Assembly: GCA_021848465.1 (NCBI GenBank)
Contig: JAJZUP010000001.1
Location: forward strand, 124,001-188,000
Reading direction: 5' to 3'
Length of the DNA stretch: 64,000 bases
Origin: Pseudomonadota bacterium
Lineage (GTDB): Bacteria; Pseudomonadota; Gammaproteobacteria; Burkholderiales; Gallionellaceae
A model generated the notes under the pieces. The model did no database searches. It was given only the letters and a program-made list of their open reading frames with translations, and was not told the DNA's origin. The first letter of the stretch is position 1. The number at the start of each line of letters is the position of its first letter. Both the position numbers and the translations under genes were made by a program. Below are positions 7,583 through 16,859 of this stretch, piece by piece.

Positions 7583-7972
7583 TTATTTGCCGTCGAAGTC
7601 GGCGCGCTTGGCGAGATTCTCTTCGAGTATCTTGCGCCCGCCGCTCTTGAAGCGCTGGAAATGCAGGCCGGTGCGGAACTGGTGGTGGCTTGCACTAAGC
7701 ACGGTGTAGATCATCCGCGCGCTGATCTCGATGATCTTGTCCGGCTTGTTCGTCACATAGGACGGGATCGCCAGCAGCACTTTTACCGGTTCTTCGACGA
7801 AGACGTTATGATCGGAATAGATGCTGGCCCCGGAAAGCGACAGGTCATACGTCTTGCCGTGGAATGTCTCGCGCTCGCCCTGTTCGCCGAATACGATGGC
7901 GACGCGCCAGTGCACGTGATAACGGGGATGTTTGCGGTGGTCGACGGTTAGTTCACGGCTTTCGTTAGGCAT
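7583..7972 (-). CDS. PilZ-domain protein, putative c-di-GMP receptor
   Basis: A 129-residue single-domain PilZ protein. The c-di-GMP-binding motifs are present: RxxxR-like KHPRYHVHW near residues 14-22 and DLSLSGASI near 43-51. It would report cyclic-di-GMP levels to a partner, possibly the MBL-fold or HDOD proteins encoded upstream in the same minus-strand group (12-bp gap to the MBL gene). No membrane segment is visible. Confidence 0.88.
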   Translation of the reverse strand: MPNESRELTVDHRKHPRYHVHWRVAIVFGEQGERETFHGKTYDLSLSGASIYSDHNVFVEEPVKVLLAIPSYVTNKPDKIIEISARMIYTVLSASHHQFRTGLHFQRFKSGGRKILEENLAKRADFDGK

Positions 7973-7984
7973 GACGGTCGCGCG

Positions 7985-8872
7985 CTAAAGAATGATCTCT
8001 TCACCCTCGCGCGCCAGCCGCACATCGACGCAGGACACCGCATCCGCGTTGCGCTCCAGCGCGGCGGAAAACGCTTTCTCCAGGTCGTCATCGCTGCGCG
8101 TGGGCTCGTGGTGGGTGCAATACAGAATCTTCGCCCCGGCATCTTTCGCCAACTGCATGCAGCTGTCGAAGGTGCCGTGCCCCCAGCCCTTTTTGGACGG
8201 ATACTCTTCAATGGTGTACGCGCTATCCGCGATGAACACATCCACTCCGCGTGTCGCCTCGATGATGCCCTGGCGCTGCTCTTCGATCAGCGTCTGGTAT
8301 TCCTCATAGCCTTCATCGCCCGGCTCGTAGATATTGAAGTGCGGCTCATGATCACCGGTAAAGAAGATCGACTTGCCGTTGCAGTCGATGCGGTAGCCGA
8401 GATTCACCACCGGATGGCTGAGCAGCACCGGCGTGATCTTGGCCGAGCCTACGGTCACGGCTTCGTTCGGCATCAGCGCGACATATTCGAAGCGCGACTT
8501 CATTTCCGCCTCGCGCACCGGGAAGAAACTGTATTGCAGCTGCACATTCATGATGCGCTCGGCGCCGGCGCCGGTGATCGGGTCAAACGCCGCATACAGG
8601 CGGATCGTGTTGCCGGGGATGAAGATCGGAATGAAGAACGGCAGGCCCTGGATATGGTCCCAGTGGCTATGGGTATTGAAGATATGCGCTGTCAGCGGCA
8701 ACTCTTTCAACAGCGTCTGCGCCAGCGGAAAGATGCCCGTGCCGCCGTCGAGAATGATCAACTCATTATCATCGGTACGCACTTCAATGCAGGTGGTATT
8801 GCCGCCGTAGCGCACCGTCTTTTCGCCCGGCGAAGGAATCGAGCCGCGCACCCCCCAGAATCTCAACTTCAT
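7985..8872 (-). CDS. MBL-fold metallohydrolase (cyclic-phosphodiesterase-like)
   Basis: The 295-residue protein has the metallo-beta-lactamase metal motif HSHWDH (H68-S-H70-W-D72-H73), a downstream GDHEPH and a late THHEPTRSDDD histidine motif. The start MKLRFWGVRGSIPSPG is typical of the phosphoribosyl-1,2-cyclic-phosphate phosphodiesterase-like branch. Family members cleave phosphodiesters with two metal ions; here the substrate is unknown. The start overlaps the HDOD stop by one base (TGATG), and the PilZ gene follows, so a signalling role is plausible by context. Confidence 0.85.
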   Translation of the reverse strand: MKLRFWGVRGSIPSPGEKTVRYGGNTTCIEVRTDDNELIILDGGTGIFPLAQTLLKELPLTAHIFNTHSHWDHIQGLPFFIPIFIPGNTIRLYAAFDPITGAGAERIMNVQLQYSFFPVREAEMKSRFEYVALMPNEAVTVGSAKITPVLLSHPVVNLGYRIDCNGKSIFFTGDHEPHFNIYEPGDEGYEEYQTLIEEQRQGIIEATRGVDVFIADSAYTIEEYPSKKGWGHGTFDSCMQLAKDAGAKILYCTHHEPTRSDDDLEKAFSAALERNADAVSCVDVRLAREGEEIIL

Positions 8873-9741
8873 CAGACTTCCTTCCCGACCTGGGCAAACA
8901 CCTGCGCCTCGTTCGCAATCTTTGTCACATCGCCCAACCCGGCAATCACGGCATCCAGGTCGCCGGAAAAATATTCCTGTACCACCGGCGGCAACTCATC
9001 CACCACCGGGTTGCCGCTGAAGCCGTAACCGAGCTTCTTGCTGGCCTGGTTGGCGGCATACAGGCAACAGTACACCGTATTCCCCGCCGGCAATGCCGTG
9101 TGGTGATTGCGGATGTTATCCGTAAGCTGTTTGGGAAACTGCCAGCGTTCCACCAGCATGCCGCCCACCACCGTGTGGTCGGTGCCGATGATCTGCTGCT
9201 CCGCCTCGTGCAGCGGAATATTCTGCTCGGCGCTGCGCGTCAGGGCCTCCTTGAATTCCTCGGCCATGAATTGCGCAAACACCACCTTGCCGAAATCATG
9301 CAGCAGCCCGGCAATATAGCAATCCGCCGGATCGGTACCGTCGTGGCTGTATTTCTGGCACAGCGCGCGCGCAAAGCTGGCGGTGGTGAGCGAGTGCAGC
9401 AGGTATTTCTGCACATCGAAACCCGCCGCATTGTGCTGCGGCAAGGAGCCCATCGCGGCAAACGACAACGCCATGTTCTTGATCGTATTCAGGCCGAGGA
9501 AAACCACCGACTGGTTCACTGAAGTGATCTGTTTCGGAAAGCTGTAATAGGCCGAATTCAGGATGCGCAGCAGCTTCATGGTCATCACCGGGTCTTTTTC
9601 GATGACCCCGACCAGCTCTTTCGGCGGACAATTGATCTCGCGCGACAACTCAAGAATGCGCTGCACGCTCTTCGGGAAAGCGGGCATTTTCTCTACGGCA
9701 ACCGACAATTTTTTGGTAAGTTCTGAGGAACTTTCGGGCAT
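8872..9741 (-). CDS. HDOD-domain signalling protein
   Basis: The 289-residue cytoplasmic protein is a single HDOD domain: MPAFPKSVQRILEL at the start, PVMTMKLLRILNSAYY, GLLHDFGKVVFAQF and TDHTVVGGMLVERW. HDOD proteins are HD-related, usually non-catalytic, and act in c-di-GMP, motility and stress pathways. It leads an HDOD-MBL-PilZ group transcribed away from lipA. A second HDOD gene is at 15343-16215. Confidence 0.88.
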   Translation of the reverse strand: MPESSSELTKKLSVAVEKMPAFPKSVQRILELSREINCPPKELVGVIEKDPVMTMKLLRILNSAYYSFPKQITSVNQSVVFLGLNTIKNMALSFAAMGSLPQHNAAGFDVQKYLLHSLTTASFARALCQKYSHDGTDPADCYIAGLLHDFGKVVFAQFMAEEFKEALTRSAEQNIPLHEAEQQIIGTDHTVVGGMLVERWQFPKQLTDNIRNHHTALPAGNTVYCCLYAANQASKKLGYGFSGNPVVDELPPVVQEYFSGDLDAVIAGLGDVTKIANEAQVFAQVGKEV

Positions 9742-9874
9742 AAACTATTCCTAACTGCGCATTTTTTCAGCAAAAACCCATGCCATTGCCGATATAATTC
9801 TGTAAATTTACCTCAAACTGGACAGTTTGATGAAGCCATTCTGCAAAGCAGCATCTCACAAGCACCTTTAAATT

Positions 9875-10810
9875 ATGTCCGCCACTGAAAAACAAACCGG
9901 CAAAACAAAGACTTCTCGCAATCCGATCAAGATCGTGCCGTTGCAGGAACGCCTGCGCAAACCGCAATGGATACGCGTCAAATCCGGCAGCGGTGCCGGC
10001 TACAACGAAGTAAAGCGCATGCTGCGCGAGCACAACCTGCACACCGTCTGCGAAGAAGCCTCCTGCCCGAACATTGGCGAATGCTTCGGCAAAGGCACAG
10101 CCAGCTTCATGATCCTCGGCGACGTCTGCACGCGGCGCTGCCCATTCTGCGACGTAGCGCATGGCAAGCCGCTGCCGCCCGACCCCAACGAACCGCAAAA
10201 CCTTGCGCATTCCATCGGCCTGCTCAAACTGCGCTATGTCGTCATCACCAGCGTAGACCGCGACGACCTGCGCGACGGCGGTGCGGCGCATTTTGCCGCC
10301 TGCCTGCGCGCGATCCGCGCTGCCTCGCCCGCCACCAAGCTGGAAACACTGGTGCCGGATTTCCGTGGCCGCCTCGATGTGGCACTGGACGCCATGGCCG
10401 CCGAACTACCCGACGTGCTCAACCACAACCTGGAAACCGTACCGCGCCTCTACCCGCTGGCCCGCCCCGGCGCCGACTACGCGCATTCGCTCAAGCTGCT
10501 CAAGGAATTCAAGGCCCGCTTCCCGCACGTCACCACCAAGTCCGGCCTGATGCTGGGGCTGGGCGAAACCGACGAAGAAGTGCTGCAAGTCATGCGCGAC
10601 CTGCGCGCGCACGATGTCGAAATGCTCACGCTGGGCCAATACCTGCAACCTTCCGACGGCCACCTGCCGGTGCTGCGCTACGTCACACCGGAAACCTTCA
10701 AGATGTTTGAGGAAGAAGCCAAGAAGATGGGCTTCTCGCATGCGGCCTGTGCGCCTATGGTGAGGTCGAGCTATTTTGCGGATGTGCAGGCGGAACAGGC
10801 AGGTATTTGA
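9875..10810 (+). CDS. lipA: Lipoyl synthase LipA
   Basis: A 311-residue radical-SAM enzyme that inserts two sulfurs into protein-bound octanoate. It has the auxiliary cluster cysteines C59, C64 and C70 ([14 protein letters not shown]), the radical-SAM CxxxCxxC (C85, C89, C92 in CTRRCPFCD), and the C-terminal RSSYFAD motif that holds the serine ligand. It is separated from lipB by the minus-strand signalling trio and has its own upstream region (9742-9874) shared with the divergent HDOD gene. Confidence 0.96.
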   Translation: MSATEKQTGKTKTSRNPIKIVPLQERLRKPQWIRVKSGSGAGYNEVKRMLREHNLHTVCEEASCPNIGECFGKGTASFMILGDVCTRRCPFCDVAHGKPLPPDPNEPQNLAHSIGLLKLRYVVITSVDRDDLRDGGAAHFAACLRAIRAASPATKLETLVPDFRGRLDVALDAMAAELPDVLNHNLETVPRLYPLARPGADYAHSLKLLKEFKARFPHVTTKSGLMLGLGETDEEVLQVMRDLRAHDVEMLTLGQYLQPSDGHLPVLRYVTPETFKMFEEEAKKMGFSHAACAPMVRSSYFADVQAEQAGI

Positions 10811-10817
10811 TCAAGCC

Positions 10818-11408
10818 CTAACTCTTAGAGTTGAAGAAACTGCCTAATTTTTTCAAGCTAAGGCCCACTCCAGAAATATTTGGCTCAAGAATCAGGGCAT
10901 CTACAATTGCAGCCCCAATGCCTTTCTGTGCCTCTTTTGCTATTTTGAATTCTGATAAATCTTTTCCTAACTCAATGTCAGCGAAAAGCTTTTCTATTAG
11001 AGAAATAACTTCTGAAGTGCTTGAGCAAAATTTTTTAAGAGGTATAAGGATAAGTTTTAACTCGCCATCCTCTGTCTCTCGATACAAGCCTGCCTTTCTC
11101 TTATATCCATGGCTGTTATCCATAAAATACGCCGGATGAGCGTTTGTTATAAGCACTGCGGGAAGAATTTCCTCTCCACGTTCATTGTTTATTTGATGCC
11201 ATGAAAACACTTCATTTTCAAAATGAGCTAACTCCGTACCTTTTATAACTACTGCACGGTTTTGGGCGGCAATACTTGCCATTTTTTCAAAATTATCATT
11301 AAGTGCTTTGGCTAATGGCTCATGCCAACCATACTCCAAGAGATAAATCAGGTAATCTCGATTTTGAGTTTTTGGGATATTGCTCAAAGAGTGTACGTAA
11401 AGCCCCAT
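10818..11408 (-). CDS. AT-rich orphan gene, hypothetical protein
   Basis: A 196-residue protein with no recognised domain, signal peptide or membrane helix. Its base composition and codon use (many AAA, TTT, ATA, AAT) are clearly more AT-rich than lipA and the ATPase gene on either side, which suggests recent transfer. The sequence is mixed alpha/beta (AVVIKGTELAHFENEVF, EILPAVLITNAHPAYF). It stands alone between two plus-strand genes. No function is proposed; accessory or defence-type roles are possible but unsupported. Confidence 0.65.
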   Translation of the reverse strand: MGLYVHSLSNIPKTQNRDYLIYLLEYGWHEPLAKALNDNFEKMASIAAQNRAVVIKGTELAHFENEVFSWHQINNERGEEILPAVLITNAHPAYFMDNSHGYKRKAGLYRETEDGELKLILIPLKKFCSSTSEVISLIEKLFADIELGKDLSEFKIAKEAQKGIGAAIVDALILEPNISGVGLSLKKLGSFFNSKS

Positions 11409-11493
11409 TTATTTTGCCTCCTCTCAATAGCTTTGCATTGATAGCAAAACATAACACAGCCACATTCGTTCCAAAAATCCATTTACTTTGGCC

Positions 11494-11525
11494 TTGACCA
11501 GCATTCAACTGAAGCATCGTATAAT
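11494..11525 (+). promoter_or_regulatory. Candidate sigma70 promoter for the HerA-like ATPase gene
   Basis: A perfect TATAAT at 11520-11525 lies 30 bp before the ATG at 11556. TTGACC at 11494-11499 could be the -35, but the spacer is 20 bp, longer than ideal. Confidence 0.4.
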
Positions 11526-11555
11526 TCCGCCCGTTTTCAACCTTACTCAAACCCT

Positions 11556-13067
11556 ATGACCGCCCCGCTGCTGATCGCCAAAAACGCCGAACAAGAACTC
11601 TTCCTGCTGCCGCAGATGGCGAACCGCCACGGACTGATCACGGGGGCGACCGGCACCGGTAAAACCGTCACGCTGCAAACGCTGGCGGAATCTTTTTCGC
11701 GCATCGGCGTGCCGGTATTCATGTCGGACATCAAGGGCGACCTTTCCGGCATTGCCAAGACCGGCGGCGGCAATGCAAAAGTGCAGGCGCGCGTGGAGCA
11801 ACTCCAGTTGGACGACTATGCGCACCGCGCTTTCCCGGTGACGTTCTGGGATGTAGCTGGCAAGCAGGGGCACCCGGTGCGCGCGACAATTTCGGACATG
11901 GGGCCGTTGTTGCTGGGGCGCATGCTGAACCTGAACGAGGTGCAGCAGGGCGTGCTGACGCTGGTGTTCAAGATTGCCGACGACAGCGGGCTGCTGTTGC
12001 TCGACTTCAAGGACCTGCGCGCGATGGTGCAGCACGTGGGCGAGAACGCGAAAGACTTCACTTCCGAATACGGCAATATTTCCAGCGCCAGCATCGGCGC
12101 GATCCAGCGCGGGCTGCTGGAACTGGCAAGCCAGGGGGCGGAGCAATTCTTCGGCGAGCCGATGCTGAACATCGACGACCTGATGCAGACCGACAGCAAG
12201 GGGGCCGGCATGGTGAACATCCTTGCGGCCGACCAGTTGATGCAAGCACCAAAGGTGTACTCCACGCTGCTGCTGTGGCTGCTCTCCGAGCTTTACGAAA
12301 ACCTGCCGGAAGCAGGCGACCTCGACAAGCCCAAGCTGGTGTTCTTCTTCGACGAAGCGCACCTGCTGTTCAACGACGCGCCGACCGTGCTGGTGGACAA
12401 GGTGGAGCAGGTGGTGCGCCTGATCCGCTCCAAGGGCGTGGGTGTGTATTTCGTGACGCAAAACCCGATGGACGTGCCGGACAAGATTCTCGGCCAGCTC
12501 GGCAACCGCGTACAGCATGCCTTGCGCGCCTTTTCGCCGCGCGACCAGAAGGCGGTGCGCGCCGCCGCCGAAACCATGCGCGACAACCCGAAGCTGGATG
12601 AGGCCGCCGTCATCACCGAGCTGGGCGTCGGCGAAGCACTGGTGTCGATGCTGGATGAAAAGGGCAGCCCGCAGATGGTGCAGCGCGCCTACATCGTGCC
12701 GCCGCAGGCGCAGATCGGACCGATCACTGCTGCCGAACGCCAAGCCATCATCGCCGATTCACTGGTGGCCGGGCATTACGAGCAGACGATCGACCGCGAG
12801 TCGGCCTATGAAATCCTCAAGGGCCGTGCCGCGGAAAAGCAGGCCAATGCCGAAAAGGCGGCCGCACCGGCGCAGGGCGGCGGCTTCGGCGGCATGCTGA
12901 GCGATGCGCTGCTGGGCAGCACCGGGCCGCGCGGCGGTCATCGCCAGGGCGTGGGCGAAGCGCTGGTAAAAAGCGTGGTGCGCACGGTAGGCTCGGAAAT
13001 CGGGCGCCAACTGGTGCGCGGTGTACTGGGCTCGCTGCTGGGCGGCAGCTCCGGTCGGCGGCGTTGA
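11556..13067 (+). CDS. HerA-like P-loop ATPase, DUF853 (YjgR) family
   Basis: The 503-residue protein has Walker A GATGTGKT (residues 30-37) near the N-terminus, an SDIKGDLSG segment, Walker [11 protein letters not shown] and a sensor-like [12 protein letters not shown]. This is the standard architecture of DUF853/YjgR ATPases, related to HerA/FtsK translocases. The C-terminus is Gly/Arg-rich (GGSSGRRR), possibly nucleic-acid binding. The cellular role of the family is unclear. Length matches E. coli YjgR. There is no NurA-like partner here. Confidence 0.88.
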   Translation: MTAPLLIAKNAEQELFLLPQMANRHGLITGATGTGKTVTLQTLAESFSRIGVPVFMSDIKGDLSGIAKTGGGNAKVQARVEQLQLDDYAHRAFPVTFWDVAGKQGHPVRATISDMGPLLLGRMLNLNEVQQGVLTLVFKIADDSGLLLLDFKDLRAMVQHVGENAKDFTSEYGNISSASIGAIQRGLLELASQGAEQFFGEPMLNIDDLMQTDSKGAGMVNILAADQLMQAPKVYSTLLLWLLSELYENLPEAGDLDKPKLVFFFDEAHLLFNDAPTVLVDKVEQVVRLIRSKGVGVYFVTQNPMDVPDKILGQLGNRVQHALRAFSPRDQKAVRAAAETMRDNPKLDEAAVITELGVGEALVSMLDEKGSPQMVQRAYIVPPQAQIGPITAAERQAIIADSLVAGHYEQTIDRESAYEILKGRAAEKQANAEKAAAPAQGGGFGGMLSDALLGSTGPRGGHRQGVGEALVKSVVRTVGSEIGRQLVRGVLGSLLGGSSGRRR

Positions 13068-13122
13068 TATTCGCCTGTATAACAAATTCGCCAGCAAGCT
13101 GGCTCCTGAAAAAGGAAATACA

Positions 13123-13764
13123 ATGAACCAGGATGTACGCAAGGATTTCGACAAGGAAGCCGAAAAGTGGGATAGCAATCCCGGACGGGTCAAGCTCGCC
13201 CACGATGTAGCCGACGCCATCATCGGCGCGGTGCCGCTCAACAAGAACATGAAGGCGCTCGATTTCGGCTGCGGCACCGGCCTGCTCACGCTCAAGCTGC
13301 AACCGCTGGTCGGCGCGATCACCGGTGTGGACAGTTCGGCGGGCATGCTCGGCATGCTGGAGCGCAAGATCAAGGCACAAGGACTGGACAATGTGAGCAC
13401 CCAGCATGTCGATTTCGAAAAGGGTGCGCATGCGAGCGGCGATTACGACCTGATCGTCAGCAGTATGGTGGCACACCATGTACCCGACACCGCCGATCTG
13501 CTCAAGGAATGGTTTGACCTGTTGCACGCCAATGGCCGCGTTGCGTTTGCCGACCTCGACAGCGAGGACGGTTCGTTCCACGGCGACAATACCGGCGTGT
13601 TCCACCAGGGCTTCGATCGCGAAGCATTGCGTCGTCTGCTGGAGCAAACCGGCTTTCATTCAGTGCGCGCAACGACGGCCACGACCATGACCCGTACCGT
13701 CGAAGGTCAAGGCGAGCGCGGGTTCCCGATCTTCCTGATCGTTGCCGACAAGGGCAACCCCTGA
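13123..13764 (+). CDS. Class I SAM-dependent methyltransferase
   Basis: A 213-residue protein starting at ATG 13123 with an AAAGGA ribosome-binding site. SAM motif I is LDFGCGTGLLTL (residues 46-57), followed by ITGVDSS and a motif IV-like DLIVSSMVAHHV. It resembles UbiE/Methyltransf_11-type enzymes. The acceptor substrate cannot be told from sequence. The frame is open upstream into the ATPase gene, but the ribosome site fixes the start. Confidence 0.85.
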   Translation: MNQDVRKDFDKEAEKWDSNPGRVKLAHDVADAIIGAVPLNKNMKALDFGCGTGLLTLKLQPLVGAITGVDSSAGMLGMLERKIKAQGLDNVSTQHVDFEKGAHASGDYDLIVSSMVAHHVPDTADLLKEWFDLLHANGRVAFADLDSEDGSFHGDNTGVFHQGFDREALRRLLEQTGFHSVRATTATTMTRTVEGQGERGFPIFLIVADKGNP

Positions 13765-13803
13765 TGCTGTAGTTGCTGGCGAAACGCCAGGAAAGGCTTG
13801 CCG

Positions 13804-14622
13804 ATGAATACTGCTGCACGCTTGCCCACGTTCTACATTCCGCACGGCGGCGGGCCGTGCTTCTTCATGGACCCGATGCCGGGCCTGCCGCCCGATACCT
13901 GGGATGCCATGGCCGCTTTCCTGCGCAGCATCCCGCAACGGCTGCCGGCCAAACCCAGGGCGGTGCTGGTCATTTCCGCACATTGGGAAAGCGATCCGCC
14001 TGCTGTGCTGGCCAATGACAGCTATTCGCTGCTGTACGATTATTATGGCTTTCCCGAGCACACCTACCGCCTGCAATATCCCGCGCCCGGCTTGCCGGCA
14101 CTGGGCGACCGCATCCAGGAATTACTAAAGGAAGGCGGTTTTGCTTCTACGCGCGAGACGGAGCGCGGCCTCGACCACGGTGTGTTCATCCCGTTCAAGC
14201 TGATCTACCCGGACGCCGACATTCCCATTGTGCAGCTCGCGCTAAACCACAATCTTGATCCGGCCTATCACCTGGCACTCGGTCATGCGCTTGCTCCATT
14301 GCGCGATGAGGGCGTGCTGATTGTCGGCAGCGGTCTCAGCTACCATAACCTGCGCGATTTCTTCTCCGCTCATACGACTGCACGACAGGCCGCTGCCGAT
14401 TTCGACAGTTGGCTGGGCAATGCAGTAAGTGCTAACGCTGGCGAACGTGAGCGCCTGCTGACGCAATGGGATACTGCGCCGGGCGCACGGGCCTGCCATC
14501 CGCGCAGCGAGCATTTGCTTCCGCTGATGGTCGTCGCGGGCGCGGCCGGCAATGACGCCGGTCACACCTGCTACCACGAACAATTGCTGGGCAAGGCCGT
14601 GTCGGCCTACCAGTTCGGTTAA
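13804..14622 (+). CDS. LigB-type extradiol dioxygenase (YgiD/DODA-like)
   Basis: The 272-residue protein has the class III extradiol ring-cleavage fold: FYIPHGGGPCFF (metal His near residue 14), VISAHWESD, ERGLDHGVFIP and GSGLSYHNL. This pattern fits the YgiD/4,5-DOPA dioxygenase group, which binds Zn or Fe and opens catechol rings. The physiological substrate is unknown. I chose ATG 13804 because AGGAAAGG sits about 7 bp upstream; a TTG at 13798 is too close to that site. Only 3 bp separates it from the next gene. Confidence 0.85.
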   Translation: MNTAARLPTFYIPHGGGPCFFMDPMPGLPPDTWDAMAAFLRSIPQRLPAKPRAVLVISAHWESDPPAVLANDSYSLLYDYYGFPEHTYRLQYPAPGLPALGDRIQELLKEGGFASTRETERGLDHGVFIPFKLIYPDADIPIVQLALNHNLDPAYHLALGHALAPLRDEGVLIVGSGLSYHNLRDFFSAHTTARQAAADFDSWLGNAVSANAGERERLLTQWDTAPGARACHPRSEHLLPLMVVAGAAGNDAGHTCYHEQLLGKAVSAYQFG

Positions 14623-14625
14623 GTC

Positions 14626-15330
14626 ATGTCAGCCCTGCACGACATCCAGCAGCATTTGCGGGCACTCGCCGACCCGGCTGTCGCCAAAATATCGCAAGGC
14701 TTTTTCAAGACCGGCCCGGGACAATATGGCGCCGGAGATATATTCATCGGCATCAAGGTTCCGACCTTGCGCGCACAGCTCAAGCATTTCCGCGGCGCGG
14801 CACTGGAAACCGTTGCAGCGCTGCTGCATTCGCAGCATCACGAGGAGCGCCTGTTTGCACTGCTGCTGCTGATCGACACCTACCAGCGCTGCGCAGCGAC
14901 TCGCCAGGATGCCTACGAGTTGTACCTCGCGCATACGCGCTTCATCAACAACTGGGATCTGGTGGATGTGAGCGCCCCCCACATCGTCGGGCACTTCCTG
15001 GCCGACAAACCGCGCCGGCCGCTGTATGCGCTGGTGGGCTCCAATTCATTATGGGAGCGGCGCATCGCCATCATCGCGACGTTTCATTTCATACGCGGCA
15101 ACGATTTTGCCGACACGCTGGACTTGTCCGAGCGCCTGCTGGGCGATAAACACGACCTGATGCACAAGGCGGTGGGATGGATGTTGCGCGAAGTGGGAAA
15201 GCGCGATCAGCAGGTTGAGGAAACCTTTTTGCTGCGGCACTACCGGGACATGCCGCGCACGATGCTACGCTATGCGATCGAACGATTCCCGGAAGAGCGG
15301 CGTAAGGCGTATCTTGCCGGCCGTCTTTGA
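14626..15330 (+). CDS. DNA alkylation repair protein (AlkD-like)
   Basis: The 234-residue HEAT-like helical protein matches the AlkD glycosylase family, which removes N3/N7-alkylated bases without flipping. Conserved features are NNWDLVD (W110, D111, D114), SLWERRIAI with catalytic-region arginines near 145-146, and KAVGWMLREVGKRD. Family length is about 230 residues, as here. It follows the dioxygenase gene by 3 bp and may be co-transcribed. Confidence 0.87.
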   Translation: MSALHDIQQHLRALADPAVAKISQGFFKTGPGQYGAGDIFIGIKVPTLRAQLKHFRGAALETVAALLHSQHHEERLFALLLLIDTYQRCAATRQDAYELYLAHTRFINNWDLVDVSAPHIVGHFLADKPRRPLYALVGSNSLWERRIAIIATFHFIRGNDFADTLDLSERLLGDKHDLMHKAVGWMLREVGKRDQQVEETFLLRHYRDMPRTMLRYAIERFPEERRKAYLAGRL

Positions 15331-15342
15331 CCGGCACGATAC

Positions 15343-16215
15343 TTAAAAATAGCCGGCCGTCTGTTTGGCCTCTTCGGCTTGCTCGGCGATCTGGCTGATC
15401 AGGTCTGCGGCATTGGCGGGATCGATGCCGAGACCGCTCCACTCCGCATCGTCAATCATCGCAACCGTATGCTCGGCGATCCCGAATGCGGCCAGCGCTT
15501 TCTCGGCCAGGCTGACCATGCTGACCAACGGCTGCGCTGCTGCTGCGGCCGGATTTTGCGGGTCATGGTGGTAACGCAATACGGCGATGATGCTGTCCGG
15601 CAAATCCCAGAATTTCGCCAGTTCGGCGCCGAGTTCGCAATGATTCATTTCGAGCAGCTCGGATTCGATTTCAATTGAGGAGCGATCCTTTTCGGTCTCG
15701 AAACGGCTTTGCAATTCGTCGCTGCGCGCCTGATCCAGGTGGTTCAAAACCATGTAGCCGATGTCATGCAGCAGGCCGGCCAGAAAAATTTCGTCATCCA
15801 GCGGGCGCCTGTCGCGCGGCATCGCGCGCGAAATAGCGCGCACTGCCAGTGAAATTGCCAGGCTATGCAGCCACAGCCCCTGCACATCAAGCTTGCCGGA
15901 TGGCTTCTTGACCAATGCCGACATGACCGCAATCCCCATGGTGACGGATTTCACGCGTGTGATGCCGAGCAGCATGGCGGCATCACTGACTGCAGTTACC
16001 CGCTTGGAGGCGCCGAACAACGGTGTGTTGGCCAAGCCGATGATCTTGGCGGCTATCTGCGGATCCTTCTCGATCAGCTTGAGCATGGCGCGCTCGCCTT
16101 CGTCAGTATCCAAATCCAGAGCCAGCAGCTTCTGTGCAATAACCGGCATGGCCGGCAGGGTATCGAGATGACGGACTGCCTCTTTCAGATCGACGGAAAA
16201 GTTCATGCTATTCAC
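15343..16215 (-). CDS. HDOD-domain signalling protein
   Basis: The 290-residue protein is a single HDOD domain: LPAMPVIAQKLLAL, KDPQIAAKIIGLANTPLF, GLLHDIGYMVLNHL and HCELGAELAKFWDLP. It is a paralogue of the 8872-9741 product with limited similarity. HDOD domains usually act as regulatory platforms in c-di-GMP or stress signalling. It stands alone, convergent with the AlkD-like gene. Its C-terminus (residues 255-290) is Ala/Glu-rich. Confidence 0.87.
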   Translation of the reverse strand: MNSMNFSVDLKEAVRHLDTLPAMPVIAQKLLALDLDTDEGERAMLKLIEKDPQIAAKIIGLANTPLFGASKRVTAVSDAAMLLGITRVKSVTMGIAVMSALVKKPSGKLDVQGLWLHSLAISLAVRAISRAMPRDRRPLDDEIFLAGLLHDIGYMVLNHLDQARSDELQSRFETEKDRSSIEIESELLEMNHCELGAELAKFWDLPDSIIAVLRYHHDPQNPAAAAAQPLVSMVSLAEKALAAFGIAEHTVAMIDDAEWSGLGIDPANAADLISQIAEQAEEAKQTAGYF

Positions 16216-16316
16216 GGCTCCCCCTTGTATGAATTTTGTTCTTGTTGCGGGGGTATTTTAATCATTTTTACCGCTATGCGGCATGATTTATACAGGCGGG
16301 TGAATTGCCCCCTGAA

Positions 16317-16859
16317 TCAGTACAAGGGCTTTTTCGACAGCTTGCGCTGCAAGGTGCGGCGATGCATGTTCAGTTGCCGGGCGGTTGCCGAAATATTGCC
16401 TTGCTGTTCCTGCAAGACGCGGTTGATGTGTTCCCATTCCAGCCGCTCGACACTGGCCGGACGTTCCCCCACCGGCAAATCGGCATTGGCATTGTGGCCG
16501 AATGCGGCCACGATTTCGTCCGCGTTGGCCGGCTTGGCCAGGTACTGGGTGGCGCCCAGCTTGACCGCTTCCACCGCTGTGGCAATGCTGGCGTAGCCAG
16601 TCAGCACCACGATGCGGGTTGCGCTATCCAGCTCATGCAGTGCCTGGACCAGCACCAGTCCCGACGCTCCCTCCATTTTGAGGTCGACCACGGCGTATTC
16701 CGGCGGGTTGCTGCGCGCCAATGGCAATGCCTGCTCGACGCTTTCTGCCAGAGTGACCGCGAAGCCACGCTTTTCCAGCGCCCGCGACAATACGCTGCGG
16801 AATGTCTCATTGTCATCCACCAACAACAGGCTGGGATTGTCCGTGATATTGCCGCTCAT
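16317..16859 (-). CDS. regA: Redox response regulator RegA (PrrA/ActR/RoxR family)
   Basis: A 180-residue two-domain regulator. The receiver has acidic D15-D16, phosphoacceptor D59 (YAVVDLKME), a T in VLTGYAS and the KP of YLAKPAN. The C-terminal Fis-type helix-turn-helix ends MHRRTLQRKLSKKPL, the near-invariant RegA/PrrA recognition helix. RegA homologues switch genes for respiration, carbon and nitrogen metabolism in response to redox state. The start overlaps the end of regB (ATGA), the classic sensor-regulator pair. Two candidate binding sites lie upstream of regB. Confidence 0.93.
   Translation of the reverse strand: MSGNITDNPSLLLVDDNETFRSVLSRALEKRGFAVTLAESVEQALPLARSNPPEYAVVDLKMEGASGLVLVQALHELDSATRIVVLTGYASIATAVEAVKLGATQYLAKPANADEIVAAFGHNANADLPVGERPASVERLEWEHINRVLQEQQGNISATARQLNMHRRTLQRKLSKKPLY

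Noticed and set aside
11320-11550. Minus-strand 76-codon frame upstream of the AT-rich orphan gene
   Set aside because: It overlaps the start of the better-supported orphan gene in another frame and the promoter of the ATPase gene.
11547-12743. Open frame of 398 codons on the minus strand opposite the HerA-like ATPase gene
   Set aside because: The plus-strand frame has clear Walker motifs; the antisense product is His/Gln-rich with no domain.
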